Assembly (NCBI RefSeq): GCF_002836055.1
Contig: NZ_PJBS01000308.1
Span: 1-64,000, forward strand
Length of the DNA stretch: 64,000 bases
From: Psychroflexus sp. MES1-P1E
GTDB taxonomy: Bacteria > Bacteroidota > Bacteroidia > Flavobacteriales > Flavobacteriaceae
Direction of reading: 5' to 3'
Below are positions 26,670 through 36,932 of this stretch, piece by piece; position 1 is the stretch's first letter, and each line of letters starts with the position of its first letter. Below the pieces are notes generated by a model. The model searched no databases. It had not been told where the DNA came from and worked only from the letters and a program-made list of their open reading frames with translations. The translations under genes were made by a program, and so were the position numbers.

Positions 26670-26835
26670 TACTAAATTAAATTTATAATGCCGTATGAAT
26701 AAATTGAATTATTTTTTGATTGATTGAAGTTAAAAATAATTAGTATAGCTTTAGTTACGGTAATTATTTTTGATAAAAAACAGGCGAAAAAAAACGATTT
26801 ATTAGGACATTATAGGTTTAAATTGGTAGGGAGTA
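26667..26835 (+). repeat. Dispersed repeat, copy 1
   Basis: The segment begins TAATACTAAATT right at the end of argS and runs through CCGTATGAATAAATTGAATTA, CGGTAATTATTTTTGA and CATTATAGGTTTAAATTGG. The same ordered blocks occur at 49938-50153, and the outer 65 bases occur inverted at 55441-55505. It looks like a small insertion-sequence-derived or MITE-like repeat. The inner part reads as a broken frame (VIIFDKKQ...) in both copies. I do not recognise the parent element. Confidence 0.65.
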
Positions 26836-26961
26836 AGTTTGTTTTAAAAACTGATGCGATAATCCACCTCCTAGAAGCTTAAGTTGTCATTCAGAACTTG
26901 ACTGAATTTGGTTAGCAGACATGTGTATTTCAGACTATTAAAACATCGATGTCCATTACAT

Positions 26962-27000
26962 AAAAAAACCCCAGCTCGAAATTTTGAGAGACAGGGGTTT
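26962..27000 (-). terminator. Terminator of the acyl-CoA carboxylase operon
   Basis: On the minus strand ACCCC and GGGGT, with an inner CTC/GAG pairing, form a hairpin followed by seven Ts. It lies 40 bases beyond the stop of the carboxyltransferase gene. Confidence 0.75.
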
Positions 27001-27039
27001 ATTTCTGATAACACTAGGTTTTAAAAATGCTTCCTATCT

Positions 27040-28581
27040 TTACAAAGGAATATTCCCATGTTTTCGTTTGGGTCTTTGCACGCTTTTATTTTCTAGCATT
27101 GCAAAAGCTTTCAATAACTTCCTACGGGTATCTTTTGGCATAATCACCTCATCTATAAATCCGCGCTGAGCAGCTTTAAACGGATTTGCAAAGGTTTCTG
27201 CATATTCAGCTTCCTTTTCAGATAATTTCAATTCTGGATCTTCAGCATCTTGTATTTCTTTTCTGAAAATAATTTCACTAGCCCCCTTTGCCCCCATCAC
27301 GGCAATTTCTGCAGTTGGCCAAGCAAAATTAAGGTCGGCTCCAATATGCTTAGAGTTCATCACATCATAAGCACCGCCATAAGCTTTCCTAGTAATAACG
27401 GTGACTCTTGGAACTGTAGCTTCACTTAAGGCATAAAGCAACTTGGCCCCATGAAGTATAATACCATTCCATTCCTGGTCGGTTCCTGGTAAAAAGCCTG
27501 GTACATCGACGAGAACTAATAGAGGGATGTTGAAGGCATCACAAAACCTAACAAACCTCGCTGCTTTTTTAGAGGCATCTACATCTAAAACCCCCGCTAA
27601 ACTCATGGGCTGATTAGCCACAATACCTACACTTCTTCCACCCAGTCTCGAAAACCCAACTAAAATATTTTCTGCGTAATTTTTATGTACTTCAAAAAAT
27701 GAGTCTGTATCGATAATCCCTTTAATGACATCACGCATATCATAAGGTTTATTGGGACTGTCAGGAATTAAACTATCCAATTCTCTACGAGTCTCATCAT
27801 CAAGAGAAACTTTTAATTTTTCAGCAGTTTCCGTATTATTTTGTGGGATATAACTCAACAATTTTTTGATGTGTTCCAAACATTCAACATCATTAACAGA
27901 TGTAAAATGAGTCACTCCAGATTTAGTAGAATGCGTGCTAGCCCCACCTAGTTCTTCGGAAGTAACTTCTTCATTGGTCACTGTTTTTACAACATTTGGC
28001 CCTGTTACAAACATATAGCTTGTGTTTTCTACCATAAACGTAAAATCGGTAATGGCAGGAGAATAGACAGCTCCGCCAGCACAAGGTCCCATTATGGCAG
28101 AAATCTGAGGGATGACTCCGGAGGCCTGAACATTTCTATAAAAAATATCGGCATATCCACCAAGAGATCTCACCCCTTCTTGAATTCTAGCGCCTCCTGA
28201 ATCATTTAAACCTATAATGGGCGCTCCAACTTTAAGGGCATGGTCCATTAACTTACAAATTTTCTCAGCATGAGTTTCTGATAATGCTCCACCAAAGACC
28301 GTAAAATCTTGTGCATAAACATACACGAGCTTGCCATTTACAGTTCCATAACCCGTGACTACTCCATCTCCATAATAGATTTGCTTTTGCATATCAAAAT
28401 CGGTCGTCCTGTGGGTAACTAGAGCGCCGATTTCTTCAAAAGAACCTTCGTCCAAAAGATAATCGACCCGCTCTCGAGCAGTTAATTTCTTTTTGGCATG
28501 TTGTTTTTCTATTCGCTTTAAACCTCCACCAAGCTTGGCTTTTTCAAGTTTATCTTGAAGTATTTTTATGTTTTTACTCAT
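27040..28581 (-). CDS. Acyl-CoA carboxylase, carboxyltransferase (beta) subunit
   Basis: The 513-residue protein has the two crotonase-like halves of the PccB/MmdA family: [20 protein letters not shown] at the start, HTTRTDFDMQ-like oxyanion region ([10 protein letters not shown]), [27 protein letters not shown] in the N-half, and [14 protein letters not shown] and [11 protein letters not shown] in the C-half. It moves carboxyl from biotin to an acyl-CoA, most likely propionyl-CoA. Acetyl-CoA cannot be excluded by motif reading. Its start overlaps the biotin carboxylase stop by 4 bases, so the operon order is biotin carrier, biotin carboxylase, carboxyltransferase. Confidence 0.92.
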   Translation of the reverse strand: MSKNIKILQDKLEKAKLGGGLKRIEKQHAKKKLTARERVDYLLDEGSFEEIGALVTHRTTDFDMQKQIYYGDGVVTGYGTVNGKLVYVYAQDFTVFGGALSETHAEKICKLMDHALKVGAPIIGLNDSGGARIQEGVRSLGGYADIFYRNVQASGVIPQISAIMGPCAGGAVYSPAITDFTFMVENTSYMFVTGPNVVKTVTNEEVTSEELGGASTHSTKSGVTHFTSVNDVECLEHIKKLLSYIPQNNTETAEKLKVSLDDETRRELDSLIPDSPNKPYDMRDVIKGIIDTDSFFEVHKNYAENILVGFSRLGGRSVGIVANQPMSLAGVLDVDASKKAARFVRFCDAFNIPLLVLVDVPGFLPGTDQEWNGIILHGAKLLYALSEATVPRVTVITRKAYGGAYDVMNSKHIGADLNFAWPTAEIAVMGAKGASEIIFRKEIQDAEDPELKLSEKEAEYAETFANPFKAAQRGFIDEVIMPKDTRRKLLKAFAMLENKSVQRPKRKHGNIPL

Positions 28582-30041
28582 TGATTTTTAATTTCTGATG
28601 GAACTTCTGGTAATCTTAGTTTTTTTTGATCAGCTTGGTACTGTTTCATAGCCATTAAAGCAGCTAAATAGGCTTCTTCTTTCACCTCTTCTTCAAGCAC
28701 TTTTGGAGTATAATAATTTTTAACGAAATGAGTATCAAAATCACCAGAACGGAAAGCATCATGGTTAAAAACAAATTTTCCAAATGGTAAAGTCGTTGCT
28801 ACTCCTCTTACTTCATAAAGATTTATAGCCTCAAGCATAAGCTGCAAAGCTTCTTCTCTATCTTTCCCATAAGTGACTAATTTTGACAACATAGGATCGT
28901 AATAAATAGGGATTTCCATTCCTTCTTCAAAACCATCATCCACTCGTATTCCAGGTCCCGATGGTTTTCTATAACGTTCTAGTGTACCCACACTTGGTAA
29001 GAAATCGTCTGTTGGATCCTCCGCATAAACACGGAGTTCTAAAGCATGGCCTGTAATTTTCAACTCTTTTTGAGAAACGCTTAAGACTTCGCCCCTAGCA
29101 ATTCTTATTTGTTGCTCTACAAGATCCATTCCAGAAATTAATTCTGTCACGGGATGTTCCACTTGCAAACGCGTGTTCATTTCTAAAAAGTAGAAGTTTT
29201 TCTTCTCATCCATAAGAAACTCTACAGTTCCAGCACCCACATAATCACAAGACTTCGCAACGTCAATAGCCGCTTGTCCCATTTTCTCCCTCAATTGAGG
29301 AGTCAGAATAGTAGAAGGTGCTTCTTCAACCACTTTTTGATGTCTTCGTTGGACAGAACATTCTCTTTCAAATAAATGCAGAACATTGCCGTGGGTATCT
29401 GCCAGGATTTGAATTTCTATGTGTCTAGGGGAACTGACGTATTTTTCAATAAAAACAGCACCATTTCCAAAAGCAGACTCAGCTTCACTGATAGCTCTTT
29501 TCATCTGTTCTTCGAGTTTTGCCTCTTCTTCTACCACGCGCATCCCTTTCCCTCCCCCACCTGCAGAAGCTTTTATGAGAATGGGATACCCTATTTCATT
29601 AGCGATTTCTATAGCTTTATCGAGATTCGTAACGGCTTCATCTATTCCAGGAACCATAGGAATATCATAATTTTTAACCGTTTCTTTCGCTGAAAGCTTA
29701 TCCCCCATAATTCTAATAGCATGAGATTTTGGTCCTATAAAAGTGATTCCATTTTGTTCTACTTTTTCTGCGAAATCTGCATTTTCACTTAAGAATCCGT
29801 AGCCTGGATGTATCCCGTCCACAGAGAGTGACTTGGCAATTTCTATAATTTTATCTCCCAATAAATAGGATTGATTGGAAGGAGCTGGCCCCACACAAAT
29901 CGCCTCATCTGCAAATCTCACATGAGGTGCATTTCTATCGGCTTCAGAAAAGATAGCAACACTTTTGATTCCCATTTGTTTAATGGTTTTCATTACACGT
30001 AAAGCGATCTCTCCTCTATTAGCGACTAATATTTTTTTCAT
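28578..30041 (-). CDS. Biotin carboxylase subunit of acyl-CoA carboxylase
   Basis: The 487-residue ATP-grasp enzyme carboxylates biotin with bicarbonate and ATP. It starts [26 protein letters not shown] is the ATP-binding glycine loop. [16 protein letters not shown] holds the catalytic Glu/Asn/Arg residues. The length is typical of AccC/PccA N-terminal subunits, with a roughly 35-residue Lys/Glu-rich tail. The biotin carrier is a separate gene 12 bases upstream, and the carboxyltransferase overlaps downstream, which is the usual flavobacterial arrangement. Confidence 0.93.
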   Translation of the reverse strand: MKKILVANRGEIALRVMKTIKQMGIKSVAIFSEADRNAPHVRFADEAICVGPAPSNQSYLLGDKIIEIAKSLSVDGIHPGYGFLSENADFAEKVEQNGITFIGPKSHAIRIMGDKLSAKETVKNYDIPMVPGIDEAVTNLDKAIEIANEIGYPILIKASAGGGGKGMRVVEEEAKLEEQMKRAISEAESAFGNGAVFIEKYVSSPRHIEIQILADTHGNVLHLFERECSVQRRHQKVVEEAPSTILTPQLREKMGQAAIDVAKSCDYVGAGTVEFLMDEKKNFYFLEMNTRLQVEHPVTELISGMDLVEQQIRIARGEVLSVSQKELKITGHALELRVYAEDPTDDFLPSVGTLERYRKPSGPGIRVDDGFEEGMEIPIYYDPMLSKLVTYGKDREEALQLMLEAINLYEVRGVATTLPFGKFVFNHDAFRSGDFDTHFVKNYYTPKVLEEEVKEEAYLAALMAMKQYQADQKKLRLPEVPSEIKNQ

Positions 30042-30053
30042 TACTGCGTATTT

Positions 30054-30539
30054 TTATTCCATTTCGATTAAAACTTCGTTTTTAGTAACGGTCTTTCCCT
30101 TGGCTATACTTATGGATTTTATCACTGCATCACGTGGAGCTAAGATGGTATTTTCCATTTTCATAGCTTCCAAAACTAAAAGATTATCACCTTCTTTAAC
30201 CTCTTGCCCTTCTGACACCATAATGTCTAGAATCATTCCTGGCATAGGTGCTTTTACATCGTTTATGACTTTTAAAGCGGATAGAGAAAGTCCCATATCC
30301 TTAATAAGAATATCCAATTCATTGGATATTTCAACTTTATAAAGATTGGAGTTAATCTTAACCGTGTAGGTTCTATTTAGAAAATCAGATTCTACGATTT
30401 TAGAAGTTACCGATTTATGATTCACCAATAAATGATATGCCCCTCCCGAAGTTTTTTGAGCATCTAGATCTTGAATCTGATCTTGTGTAAATTCAAATTC
30501 GTGAGTATCATCTACTCTAGCGTTAAGCAAATGTTTCAT
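30054..30539 (-). CDS. Biotin carboxyl carrier protein of acyl-CoA carboxylase
   Basis: The protein has 161 residues. The C-terminal 75 residues form the biotinyl domain with VLEAMKMENTI, where the lysine is biotinylated. Residues 1-80 are a beta-rich domain that may dock to the carboxylase partners. It is the first gene of the three-gene operon. Upstream on the minus strand is TATATTTA, a near match to the -7 box, without a clear -33. Confidence 0.92.
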   Translation of the reverse strand: MKHLLNARVDDTHEFEFTQDQIQDLDAQKTSGGAYHLLVNHKSVTSKIVESDFLNRTYTVKINSNLYKVEISNELDILIKDMGLSLSALKVINDVKAPMPGMILDIMVSEGQEVKEGDNLLVLEAMKMENTILAPRDAVIKSISIAKGKTVTKNEVLIEME

Positions 30540-30777
30540 AGTTTTAAAGAATTTGAGGTAAATATAATAGATTTTGGATAGGATTTCCGTTTCAAAGAAG
30601 ATTAGACAACTTAGAAGAATTAAATTTTAAGCTATTTTCACAGCTTTGTTTACCTTAAAAAAATCCTCAGCAAAAGTTTTAATAATCACAAATCAGGATG
30701 TTTTTCCCAAAAAGTATTCGGCACGTAGAAATTCTCTTAGATTTTGCAATGAAAACCATCGAATTCATTCTAATGCT

Positions 30778-30785
30778 TATATTTG
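30778..30785 (+). promoter_or_regulatory. Possible -7 box of the DUF4199 operon
   Basis: TATATTTG matches TANNTTTG and lies 17 bases before the ATG at 30803. It supports that start over the in-frame ATG at 30698. No -33 element is clear. Confidence 0.4.
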
Positions 30786-30802
30786 TCGACATATTTATAG
30801 TC

Positions 30803-31318
30803 ATGCAACATCAAGATCTTCCAGTAAAACCTTATGCCACTAATTTTGGAGTTATCTTCGGTGGTTACTCCATATTAATTATGGTTTTGCTTTATGCGTT
30901 CAATTTAGAATCCAACACAGCCATCTCTATTTTTAACTTTATAATTACAGTAGCTATCGTTTGGTATGCCATTCATCTCTACAAAATTGATAATGAAGGG
31001 CGAATCGACTTAACAACTTCAATAAAGTTAGGTCTTGCTATTGGAGTTATTGGAGGTTTAATTTACGGAGGCTATAATTACATTCATTATGAATTAATCG
31101 AGCCTGAGCTTATTACAGAAATGAAAATGACTAATGAAGCAGAGATGGAAGCCTTAATTGAACGGCAGCAAATGAGTGAAGAAGAAGCACAAATGACGAG
31201 AGATATGTCGGGTGCCTTTGCTTCTCCTTTTACGCTAGCCACCCTAAGTTTACTCTCTATTATTTTTAAGACTTTTCTTGTAGGTCTTATCGTAGGTATG
31301 GTCAAACGAAATAATTGA
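30803..31318 (+). CDS. DUF4199-family membrane protein
   Basis: The 171-residue protein starts at the ATG at 30803 (MQHQDLPVKPYATNFG). The longer frame from 30698 would put a promoter box inside the gene. It has four membrane segments (about 12-30, 40-60, 75-95 and 140-165 of the short form) with a Met/Glu-rich loop (EMEALIERQQMSEEEAQM) between the last two. This is the layout of the Bacteroidota DUF4199 family, of unknown function, which commonly precedes a GT2 glycosyltransferase as it does here (6 bases between genes). Confidence 0.8.
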   Translation: MQHQDLPVKPYATNFGVIFGGYSILIMVLLYAFNLESNTAISIFNFIITVAIVWYAIHLYKIDNEGRIDLTTSIKLGLAIGVIGGLIYGGYNYIHYELIEPELITEMKMTNEAEMEALIERQQMSEEEAQMTRDMSGAFASPFTLATLSLLSIIFKTFLVGLIVGMVKRNN

Positions 31319-31324
31319 TAGAAT

Positions 31325-32275
31325 ATGGATATATCAATTATTATTCCTCTACTAAATGAGTCTGAGTCTCTCTTAGAATTACAGTCTTGGATTAATTCTG
31401 TGATGGAAAAACATAGTTTTACGCATGAAATAATCTTTATTAACGACGGGAGTACAGATGATTCTTGGGAAATCATAAAACAACTTCACTCTGAATTTAA
31501 TAGCGTTAAAGGTATAAATTTTAATAAAAACTACGGAAAATCTCAAGCATTACATGCTGGATTTATTGAGGCTAAAGGGAGGGTCGTGATCACTATGGAT
31601 GCGGATTTACAAGATAATCCTGAAGAAATTCCAGAGCTATATAGACTTATTACTGAAGAGAATTACGATCTCATCTCTGGTTGGAAAAAGAAAAGATACG
31701 ATTCCATCATTTTTAAAAACTTACCTTCAAAAATTTTTAATAGAGCTGCAAGGTGGACTTCTGGGTTGAAACTTCACGACTTCAATTGTGGACTTAAAGC
31801 CTTTAAGCTTCAAGTTGTAAAACATATTAATGTAAACGGTGAAATGCATCGCTATATTCCCGTTTTAGCTAAACAGGCAGGATTCTCAAGAATTAGTGAA
31901 AAAGTAGTTAAACACCAAGCTAGAAAATACGGAAAAACCAAATTTGGTGCAGAACGATTTATCAACGGGTTTTTAGATCTAGTAACTCTTTGGTTTTTTG
32001 CTAAATTTGGTAAGCGACCTATGCATTTTTTTGGAGCTATAGGTGTGTTGATGTTTATAGTAGGACTTTTTTCTGCTATTTGGATAGGATCCTCTAAATT
32101 ATATAAGCTTTGGAATGGGCTACCAAATATCATGGTTGTGAATAATCCTTGGTTTTATATAGCTTTGTCAGCTATGATTATAGGTGTCCAAATGTTTTTA
32201 GCTGGTTTTTTAGGAGAGTTATTATTAAGAACAAAAAGTGATCAAAAACGATATTTAATTTCAGAAAAAATTTAA
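31325..32275 (+). CDS. GT2 glycosyltransferase, polyprenyl-phosphate type
   Basis: The 316-residue protein has an N-terminal GT-A domain: SIIIPLLNESESL, FINDGSTDDSWEII (nucleotide-sugar Asp), TMDADLQDNPEEIPE (DxD region). Two C-terminal membrane helices lie at about 232-255 and 272-295. It resembles DPM1/GtrB/ArnC-type enzymes that move a sugar from a nucleotide sugar to undecaprenyl phosphate at the inner leaflet. The sugar is not identifiable. It lies in an operon with DUF4199, a phosphohexomutase and an ABC exporter, which fits envelope glycan supply. Confidence 0.9.
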   Translation: MDISIIIPLLNESESLLELQSWINSVMEKHSFTHEIIFINDGSTDDSWEIIKQLHSEFNSVKGINFNKNYGKSQALHAGFIEAKGRVVITMDADLQDNPEEIPELYRLITEENYDLISGWKKKRYDSIIFKNLPSKIFNRAARWTSGLKLHDFNCGLKAFKLQVVKHINVNGEMHRYIPVLAKQAGFSRISEKVVKHQARKYGKTKFGAERFINGFLDLVTLWFFAKFGKRPMHFFGAIGVLMFIVGLFSAIWIGSSKLYKLWNGLPNIMVVNNPWFYIALSAMIIGVQMFLAGFLGELLLRTKSDQKRYLISEKI

Positions 32276-32285
32276 AAAGAATATA

Positions 32286-34001
32286 ATGAGTGATTTTTTA
32301 GATAAAGCAAAAGAGTGGCTTACAGAGACCTTCGATAAAACTACCAATAAAAAAGTACAAGACTTAATGGACTCTAAATCAGAGTTACTAGAGGAGAGTT
32401 TCTTTCAAGATTTGGGTTTTGGCACTGGTGGAATGCGCGGTATAATGGGAGTGGGTACCAACAGAATAAATAAATACACCTTAGGTAAAAACACCCAGGG
32501 GATTTCAAATTACATGAAATCTGTCTTTCCAGATGAAAAACTAAAAGTTGTCATCGCTTTTGATTGCAGGCATAATAGTAAGGAATTTGCTTATCAAGTA
32601 GCAGGCGTCTTTTCTGCCAATGGGATACAAGCCTATATCTTTCCTGAATTGAGACCGACCCCTCTTCTCTCCTATTCGGTAAGACACCTTGGATGCCAAT
32701 GTGGAATCATGCTTACAGCAAGTCACAATCCACCAGAGTATAATGGATACAAGGTCTATTGGGAGGATGGAGGACAGCTCGTGCCACCTCAGGATTTGGA
32801 TATTATTTCTGAAATAAATGCATTAAATTTCTCTGATATTAATTTTGAAAGCCAATCAGATTTGGTTGAAATTTTAGATGATTCTGTAGAAAAAGCATAT
32901 CTAAAAAAAGCGGTAGAAAATGTAAATTTCAATCTTCCTGTTGAGTCCAAAAAAAATCTCAACATCACTTTTACCTCTTTGCACGGGACCTCTATTACAA
33001 CAGTTCCTCAACTACTAGAAAATGCAGGTTACTCCAATTTAAACTTGGTCTCTTCTCAATCTGAACCAGATCCTGAATTTCCAACGGTTAAATCTCCAAA
33101 TCCTGAAGAGCCTGAAGCTTTAAAACTCGCACTAAAACTAGCCAACGAAAAACAAAGCGATCTAGCTATAGGAACAGACCCTGACGGAGACCGATTGGGT
33201 ATTGCAGTAAGGAATAGAAAAGGGGAACTCACCTTGCTCAATGGCAACCAAACTATGGTGCTCATGACTTGGTTCTTACTAAAAAAAGTAAAAGAAAGCA
33301 ATAGTTTAAAAGAGTCTCACTTTATTGCCTCTACAATAGTATCAACACCTCTAATGAGAGTATTGACCGAAGCGTATGGTGTAAAGTATATGGAAAGCCT
33401 CACCGGCTTTAAATGGATTGCAAAATTAATAAAAGATAATCCTACCCTAGATTATATTGGTGGTGGTGAAGAGAGTTTTGGTTATATGGTAGGGGATTTT
33501 GTTAGAGACAAGGATGCGAATACGGCGATATTACTTGTTTGTGAAATGGCTGCAGAGTTAAAATCAAAAGGATCTTCTATTTATGAACAGCTGATTGATA
33601 TTTACATAGAGCATGGTTTTTTTAAAGAACATTTAGTGTCCCTCGTCAAAAGTGGAATTGAAGGAGCTAAAGAAATAAAAGCTAAAATGATAGAGTTACG
33701 CAATAACCCACCTAAAGAAATTGACGGAGAAGAAGTGGTGCTTATTGAAGACTATCAAACTTCAATAGCTAAGAACATGCAATCTCATGAAACGCATAAT
33801 ATCAACCTACCAAAATCTAATGTTTTAATTTACTATACAGAAAACGGGACCAAAGTCGCTGCTAGACCCAGTGGAACAGAACCGAAAATTAAATTCTATA
33901 TCAGTGTAAATTCAACTCTCAAAACAAAAAATGATTTTGAAGAGATCGATTCAGAATTGTCTTCAAAAATTGAACATATAAAAGCCGACTTAGGTATTTA
34001 A
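32286..34001 (+). CDS. Phospho-sugar mutase (phosphoglucomutase/phosphomannomutase family)
   Basis: The 571-residue alpha-D-phosphohexomutase has TASHNPPEYNGYKVYW, with the phosphoserine of the active site. GTDPDGDRLGIAV is the magnesium loop, GGGEESFGYM the sugar-binding loop, and RPSGTEPKIKFYIS the phosphate-binding loop. The length and N-terminal GTGGMRGIMG match the PGM2-like subgroup. It probably interconverts glucose 1- and 6-phosphate (or mannose equivalents) for glycan precursors. It lies 10 bases after the GT2 gene and 19 before the ABC exporter. Confidence 0.92.
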   Translation: MSDFLDKAKEWLTETFDKTTNKKVQDLMDSKSELLEESFFQDLGFGTGGMRGIMGVGTNRINKYTLGKNTQGISNYMKSVFPDEKLKVVIAFDCRHNSKEFAYQVAGVFSANGIQAYIFPELRPTPLLSYSVRHLGCQCGIMLTASHNPPEYNGYKVYWEDGGQLVPPQDLDIISEINALNFSDINFESQSDLVEILDDSVEKAYLKKAVENVNFNLPVESKKNLNITFTSLHGTSITTVPQLLENAGYSNLNLVSSQSEPDPEFPTVKSPNPEEPEALKLALKLANEKQSDLAIGTDPDGDRLGIAVRNRKGELTLLNGNQTMVLMTWFLLKKVKESNSLKESHFIASTIVSTPLMRVLTEAYGVKYMESLTGFKWIAKLIKDNPTLDYIGGGEESFGYMVGDFVRDKDANTAILLVCEMAAELKSKGSSIYEQLIDIYIEHGFFKEHLVSLVKSGIEGAKEIKAKMIELRNNPPKEIDGEEVVLIEDYQTSIAKNMQSHETHNINLPKSNVLIYYTENGTKVAARPSGTEPKIKFYISVNSTLKTKNDFEEIDSELSSKIEHIKADLGI

Positions 34002-34020
34002 AAAATCAGAATAACACTAA

Positions 34021-35850
34021 ATGGATTATTTTAAAAAAATACTTCGCTTTGCAAAACCTTATAAGAAATATGCAGTGCTTAATATCATTGCCAATATTTT
34101 TTATGCTCTCTTTAGCGCCTTATCATTTATAGCTCTTATTCCTATGTTGGATGTGCTTTTTAAAGGAAAAGATGCTCCAAAAATTACTGAGCTACCCGTT
34201 TATAATGGCATCGGTAAAGCCAAAGATTACTTTAAAGACTATTTGTCATTTCAAGTCAACGAGTACGCCCAAGATGATGCCTCTATTGCTTTGATTTTAG
34301 TCATCAGTTTGGTGATTGTCTTATTTTTTCTCAAAAATATTTCAAACTACATCGCCATGTATTTTATAACCTTTCTTAGAAATGGTGTATTGAAGGACTT
34401 GCGAAATTCCCTTTACAAGAAAACCATAGAATTGCCTCTTTCTCATTATTCTGAAAAGCGAAAAGGAGATACCATTGCTAGAATTACCAGCGATGTTTTA
34501 GAAATACAACACTCGTTTTTATCTATTTTAGAATTGATTGTAAGAGAACCCCTCACTATTTTATTCACCATTGGAGCGATGTTATTCATTAGCCCAGAGT
34601 TAACTGTTTTTGTCTTTATTTTTATTCCTATCTCTGGATTTATTATTTCATTAATAGGAAAATCTTTAAAGAAAAAGTCGGACAAAGTACAGCAAGAACA
34701 GGGCTTGTTTTTATCGATTTTGGAAGAGACCTTAGGGGGGCTCAAAATCATCAAGGGCTTTAATGCAGAATCCATTTTCTACACCAAGTTTAAGTCCTCC
34801 ACTCAAAATTTTTACGATTTCTCCAACAAATTACTTAACCGACAAAATCTAGCTTCGCCTGCTAGCGAATTTTTAGGAATAAGCGTTATTGCTGTTTTAT
34901 TATGGTATGGAGGTAGAATGGTATTAATCGACGGAACTCTCGACGGAAGTATGTTTATAGCTTATATGGGCCTTGCCTATAATGTTTTAACGCCAGCTAA
35001 GGGCATTTCAAAAGCCTTTTATAATGTAAAGAAAGGAAATGCAGCGGCAGAGCGTGTTTTAGAAATTTTAGAAACAGAAAACAGCATTACAGATGCTGAT
35101 AAGGCTGTTGATAAAACTGAATTTAACTCTGAATTGACTTTAGAAAATATTTCTTTCAAATATGAAAATGAATACGTACTGAAGAATTTTCAAGCCACGG
35201 TCAAAAAAGGAAAAACAGTAGCTCTGGTTGGACAATCTGGAAGTGGGAAATCTACTATTGCTAATTTGGTTACCCGATTTTATGACATCGCCGAAGGTGA
35301 AATAAAAATTGACGGTATCAATATTAAAGACATGTCGCAAAATTCTTTGAGAGGGCTGATGGGCTTAGTCACTCAAGATTCAATTTTGTTCAACGATACC
35401 ATCAAAGAAAATTTAAAAATCGGAAAACCCAATGCTACCGATGAAGAATTAATAGACTCTCTAAAAATAGCAAATGCTTATGAGTTTGTAAAAGAACTCC
35501 CTAAAGGTTTGGATACCAATATTGGAGATAGTGGAGGGAAATTAAGTGGTGGACAGAAGCAACGTCTATCAATCGCTCGAGCGGTTCTCAAAAACCCACC
35601 TATCATGATTTTGGATGAAGCGACTTCCGCTCTAGATACTGAAAGCGAACAACTTGTCCAAAAAGCTTTAGAAAACATGATGAAAAATAGAACGTCTATA
35701 GTCATAGCCCATCGCTTATCTACGATTAAAAATGCTGACACCATTATTGTTATGCATCAAGGTGAAATTGTGGAGCAAGGAAGACATGATGAATTGATTG
35801 CCAATGAAGGAGTCTATAAAAAATTGGTTAATATGCAGTCTTTTGAATAA
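34021..35850 (+). CDS. MsbA-like ABC exporter (fused permease and ATPase)
   Basis: The protein has 609 residues. Six membrane helices lie in about 1-330 and the nucleotide-binding domain in about 350-609: Walker A GQSGSGKSTIANL, Q-loop VTQDS, signature LSGGQKQRLSIARA, Walker B PIMILDEATSALD and H-loop IAHRLST. Half-size exporters of this type flip lipid A core or other lipids and act as homodimers. The glycosyltransferase and mutase upstream make a lipid-linked substrate plausible. The TTG start of the sigma gene follows after 9 bases. Confidence 0.92.
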   Translation: MDYFKKILRFAKPYKKYAVLNIIANIFYALFSALSFIALIPMLDVLFKGKDAPKITELPVYNGIGKAKDYFKDYLSFQVNEYAQDDASIALILVISLVIVLFFLKNISNYIAMYFITFLRNGVLKDLRNSLYKKTIELPLSHYSEKRKGDTIARITSDVLEIQHSFLSILELIVREPLTILFTIGAMLFISPELTVFVFIFIPISGFIISLIGKSLKKKSDKVQQEQGLFLSILEETLGGLKIIKGFNAESIFYTKFKSSTQNFYDFSNKLLNRQNLASPASEFLGISVIAVLLWYGGRMVLIDGTLDGSMFIAYMGLAYNVLTPAKGISKAFYNVKKGNAAAERVLEILETENSITDADKAVDKTEFNSELTLENISFKYENEYVLKNFQATVKKGKTVALVGQSGSGKSTIANLVTRFYDIAEGEIKIDGINIKDMSQNSLRGLMGLVTQDSILFNDTIKENLKIGKPNATDEELIDSLKIANAYEFVKELPKGLDTNIGDSGGKLSGGQKQRLSIARAVLKNPPIMILDEATSALDTESEQLVQKALENMMKNRTSIVIAHRLSTIKNADTIIVMHQGEIVEQGRHDELIANEGVYKKLVNMQSFE

Positions 35851-35859
35851 GCAATACTA

Positions 35860-36399
35860 TTGAAAGAGGACGAAATCATAAACCATTTACAAAAAGGCAC
35901 CAAAACTAATGAGGCCTTTCAAGCCCTTATCTCTAAGCACAAGGTTAGGCTATATTGGCACATAAGAACTATTGTAAAGTTACATGAAGATGCCGATGAC
36001 GTATTGCAAGATACCTTTATAAAAGTTTTTAAAAATATCAAGTCGTTTAAGGGTGACAGTAAACTCTTTAGCTGGATGTACAGAATCGCTACCAACGAGT
36101 CCATTACGTTTCTGAATAAGAAAGCAAAAAAGATGAAACTTTCAGACCAAGAGCTTAATGATTTTTTAATTGATTCTTTGGAAAGTGATGTTTATTTTGA
36201 AGGAAGTGAGATACAATTTCAACTTCAAAAAGCTATTGATACACTACCTCAACAGCAAAAAACTGTTTTTAATATGCGTTACTTTGAAGATATCCCTTAT
36301 GAGGAAATGTCAGAAATCCTAGGTTCAAGTGTTGGAGCATTAAAGTCTAACTACCACCATGCCAGAAAGAAAGTAGAAAAATTTTTAAAGAAAGATTAA
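35860..36399 (+). CDS. ECF-type RNA polymerase sigma factor
   Basis: The 179-residue protein uses a TTG start at 35860. Region 2 spans about 20-90 (EDADDVLQDTFIKVFKNIKSFKGDSKLFSWMYRIATNE). Region 4 spans about 125-175 (LPQQQKTVFNMRYFEDIPYEEMSEILGSSVGALKSNYHHARKKV). The next two genes encode a single-pass membrane protein and a periplasmic protein, so the three probably form a sigma, anti-sigma and periplasmic-sensor module for envelope stress. The weak start codon may keep its level low. Confidence 0.92.
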   Translation: MKEDEIINHLQKGTKTNEAFQALISKHKVRLYWHIRTIVKLHEDADDVLQDTFIKVFKNIKSFKGDSKLFSWMYRIATNESITFLNKKAKKMKLSDQELNDFLIDSLESDVYFEGSEIQFQLQKAIDTLPQQQKTVFNMRYFEDIPYEEMSEILGSSVGALKSNYHHARKKVEKFLKKD

Positions 36400-36431
36400 A
36401 CTTTCAAATCGAATTATAGTCTAAAATATAG

Positions 36432-36932
36432 ATGAAACATAAATCACATATAAACTCAAGCAAATCAGGATTTGAAGTACCAGAAGGATACTTCGATTCC
36501 ATTGACCAAACTATGGCTTGTAAAGTGAAATCAAAATCAGAAAATAGCAATTTCGGGTATAAAGTACCTGAGAGTTACTTTAAAGATTTTAGCCTTGCAG
36601 TCCCCTTAAAGGAAAGCTCAAGCAAAGTCATAAAGCTTAAAGAGTTAAGCAAGTGGGTAGCAGCAGCCTCAATACTAGCATTTGCAGTACTTGGTGCTCT
36701 ATATATAAATGATATAAGTCCAGATGAAAATCTTCAATTTTCAGATTTAGATAGAGATATGATTGAAGATTATCTAGACTATAACATGGAGAATCCTGAA
36801 GAATTTATTGATTACGAAAATACATCATCGATTAATAGCATCGTAAATGATAATATCGTTAACTTGAAAGATAATGATATCTTGGAGTATTTAAATGACG
36901 AAATCGAAGATCAAGATTATGGCAATGAATAG
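36432..36932 (+). CDS. Putative anti-sigma-like single-pass membrane protein
   Basis: The protein has 166 residues. The N-terminal half contains two related motifs (GFEVPEGYFDSI and GYKVPESYFKDF). One membrane segment follows at about 71-91 (WVAAASILAFAVLGALYI), then an acidic C-terminal domain. The topology, and its place just after an ECF sigma gene, suggest an anti-sigma or membrane-anchored partner. No zinc-binding anti-sigma motif is visible. The gene overlaps the next start. Confidence 0.7.
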   Translation: MKHKSHINSSKSGFEVPEGYFDSIDQTMACKVKSKSENSNFGYKVPESYFKDFSLAVPLKESSSKVIKLKELSKWVAAASILAFAVLGALYINDISPDENLQFSDLDRDMIEDYLDYNMENPEEFIDYENTSSINSIVNDNIVNLKDNDILEYLNDEIEDQDYGNE

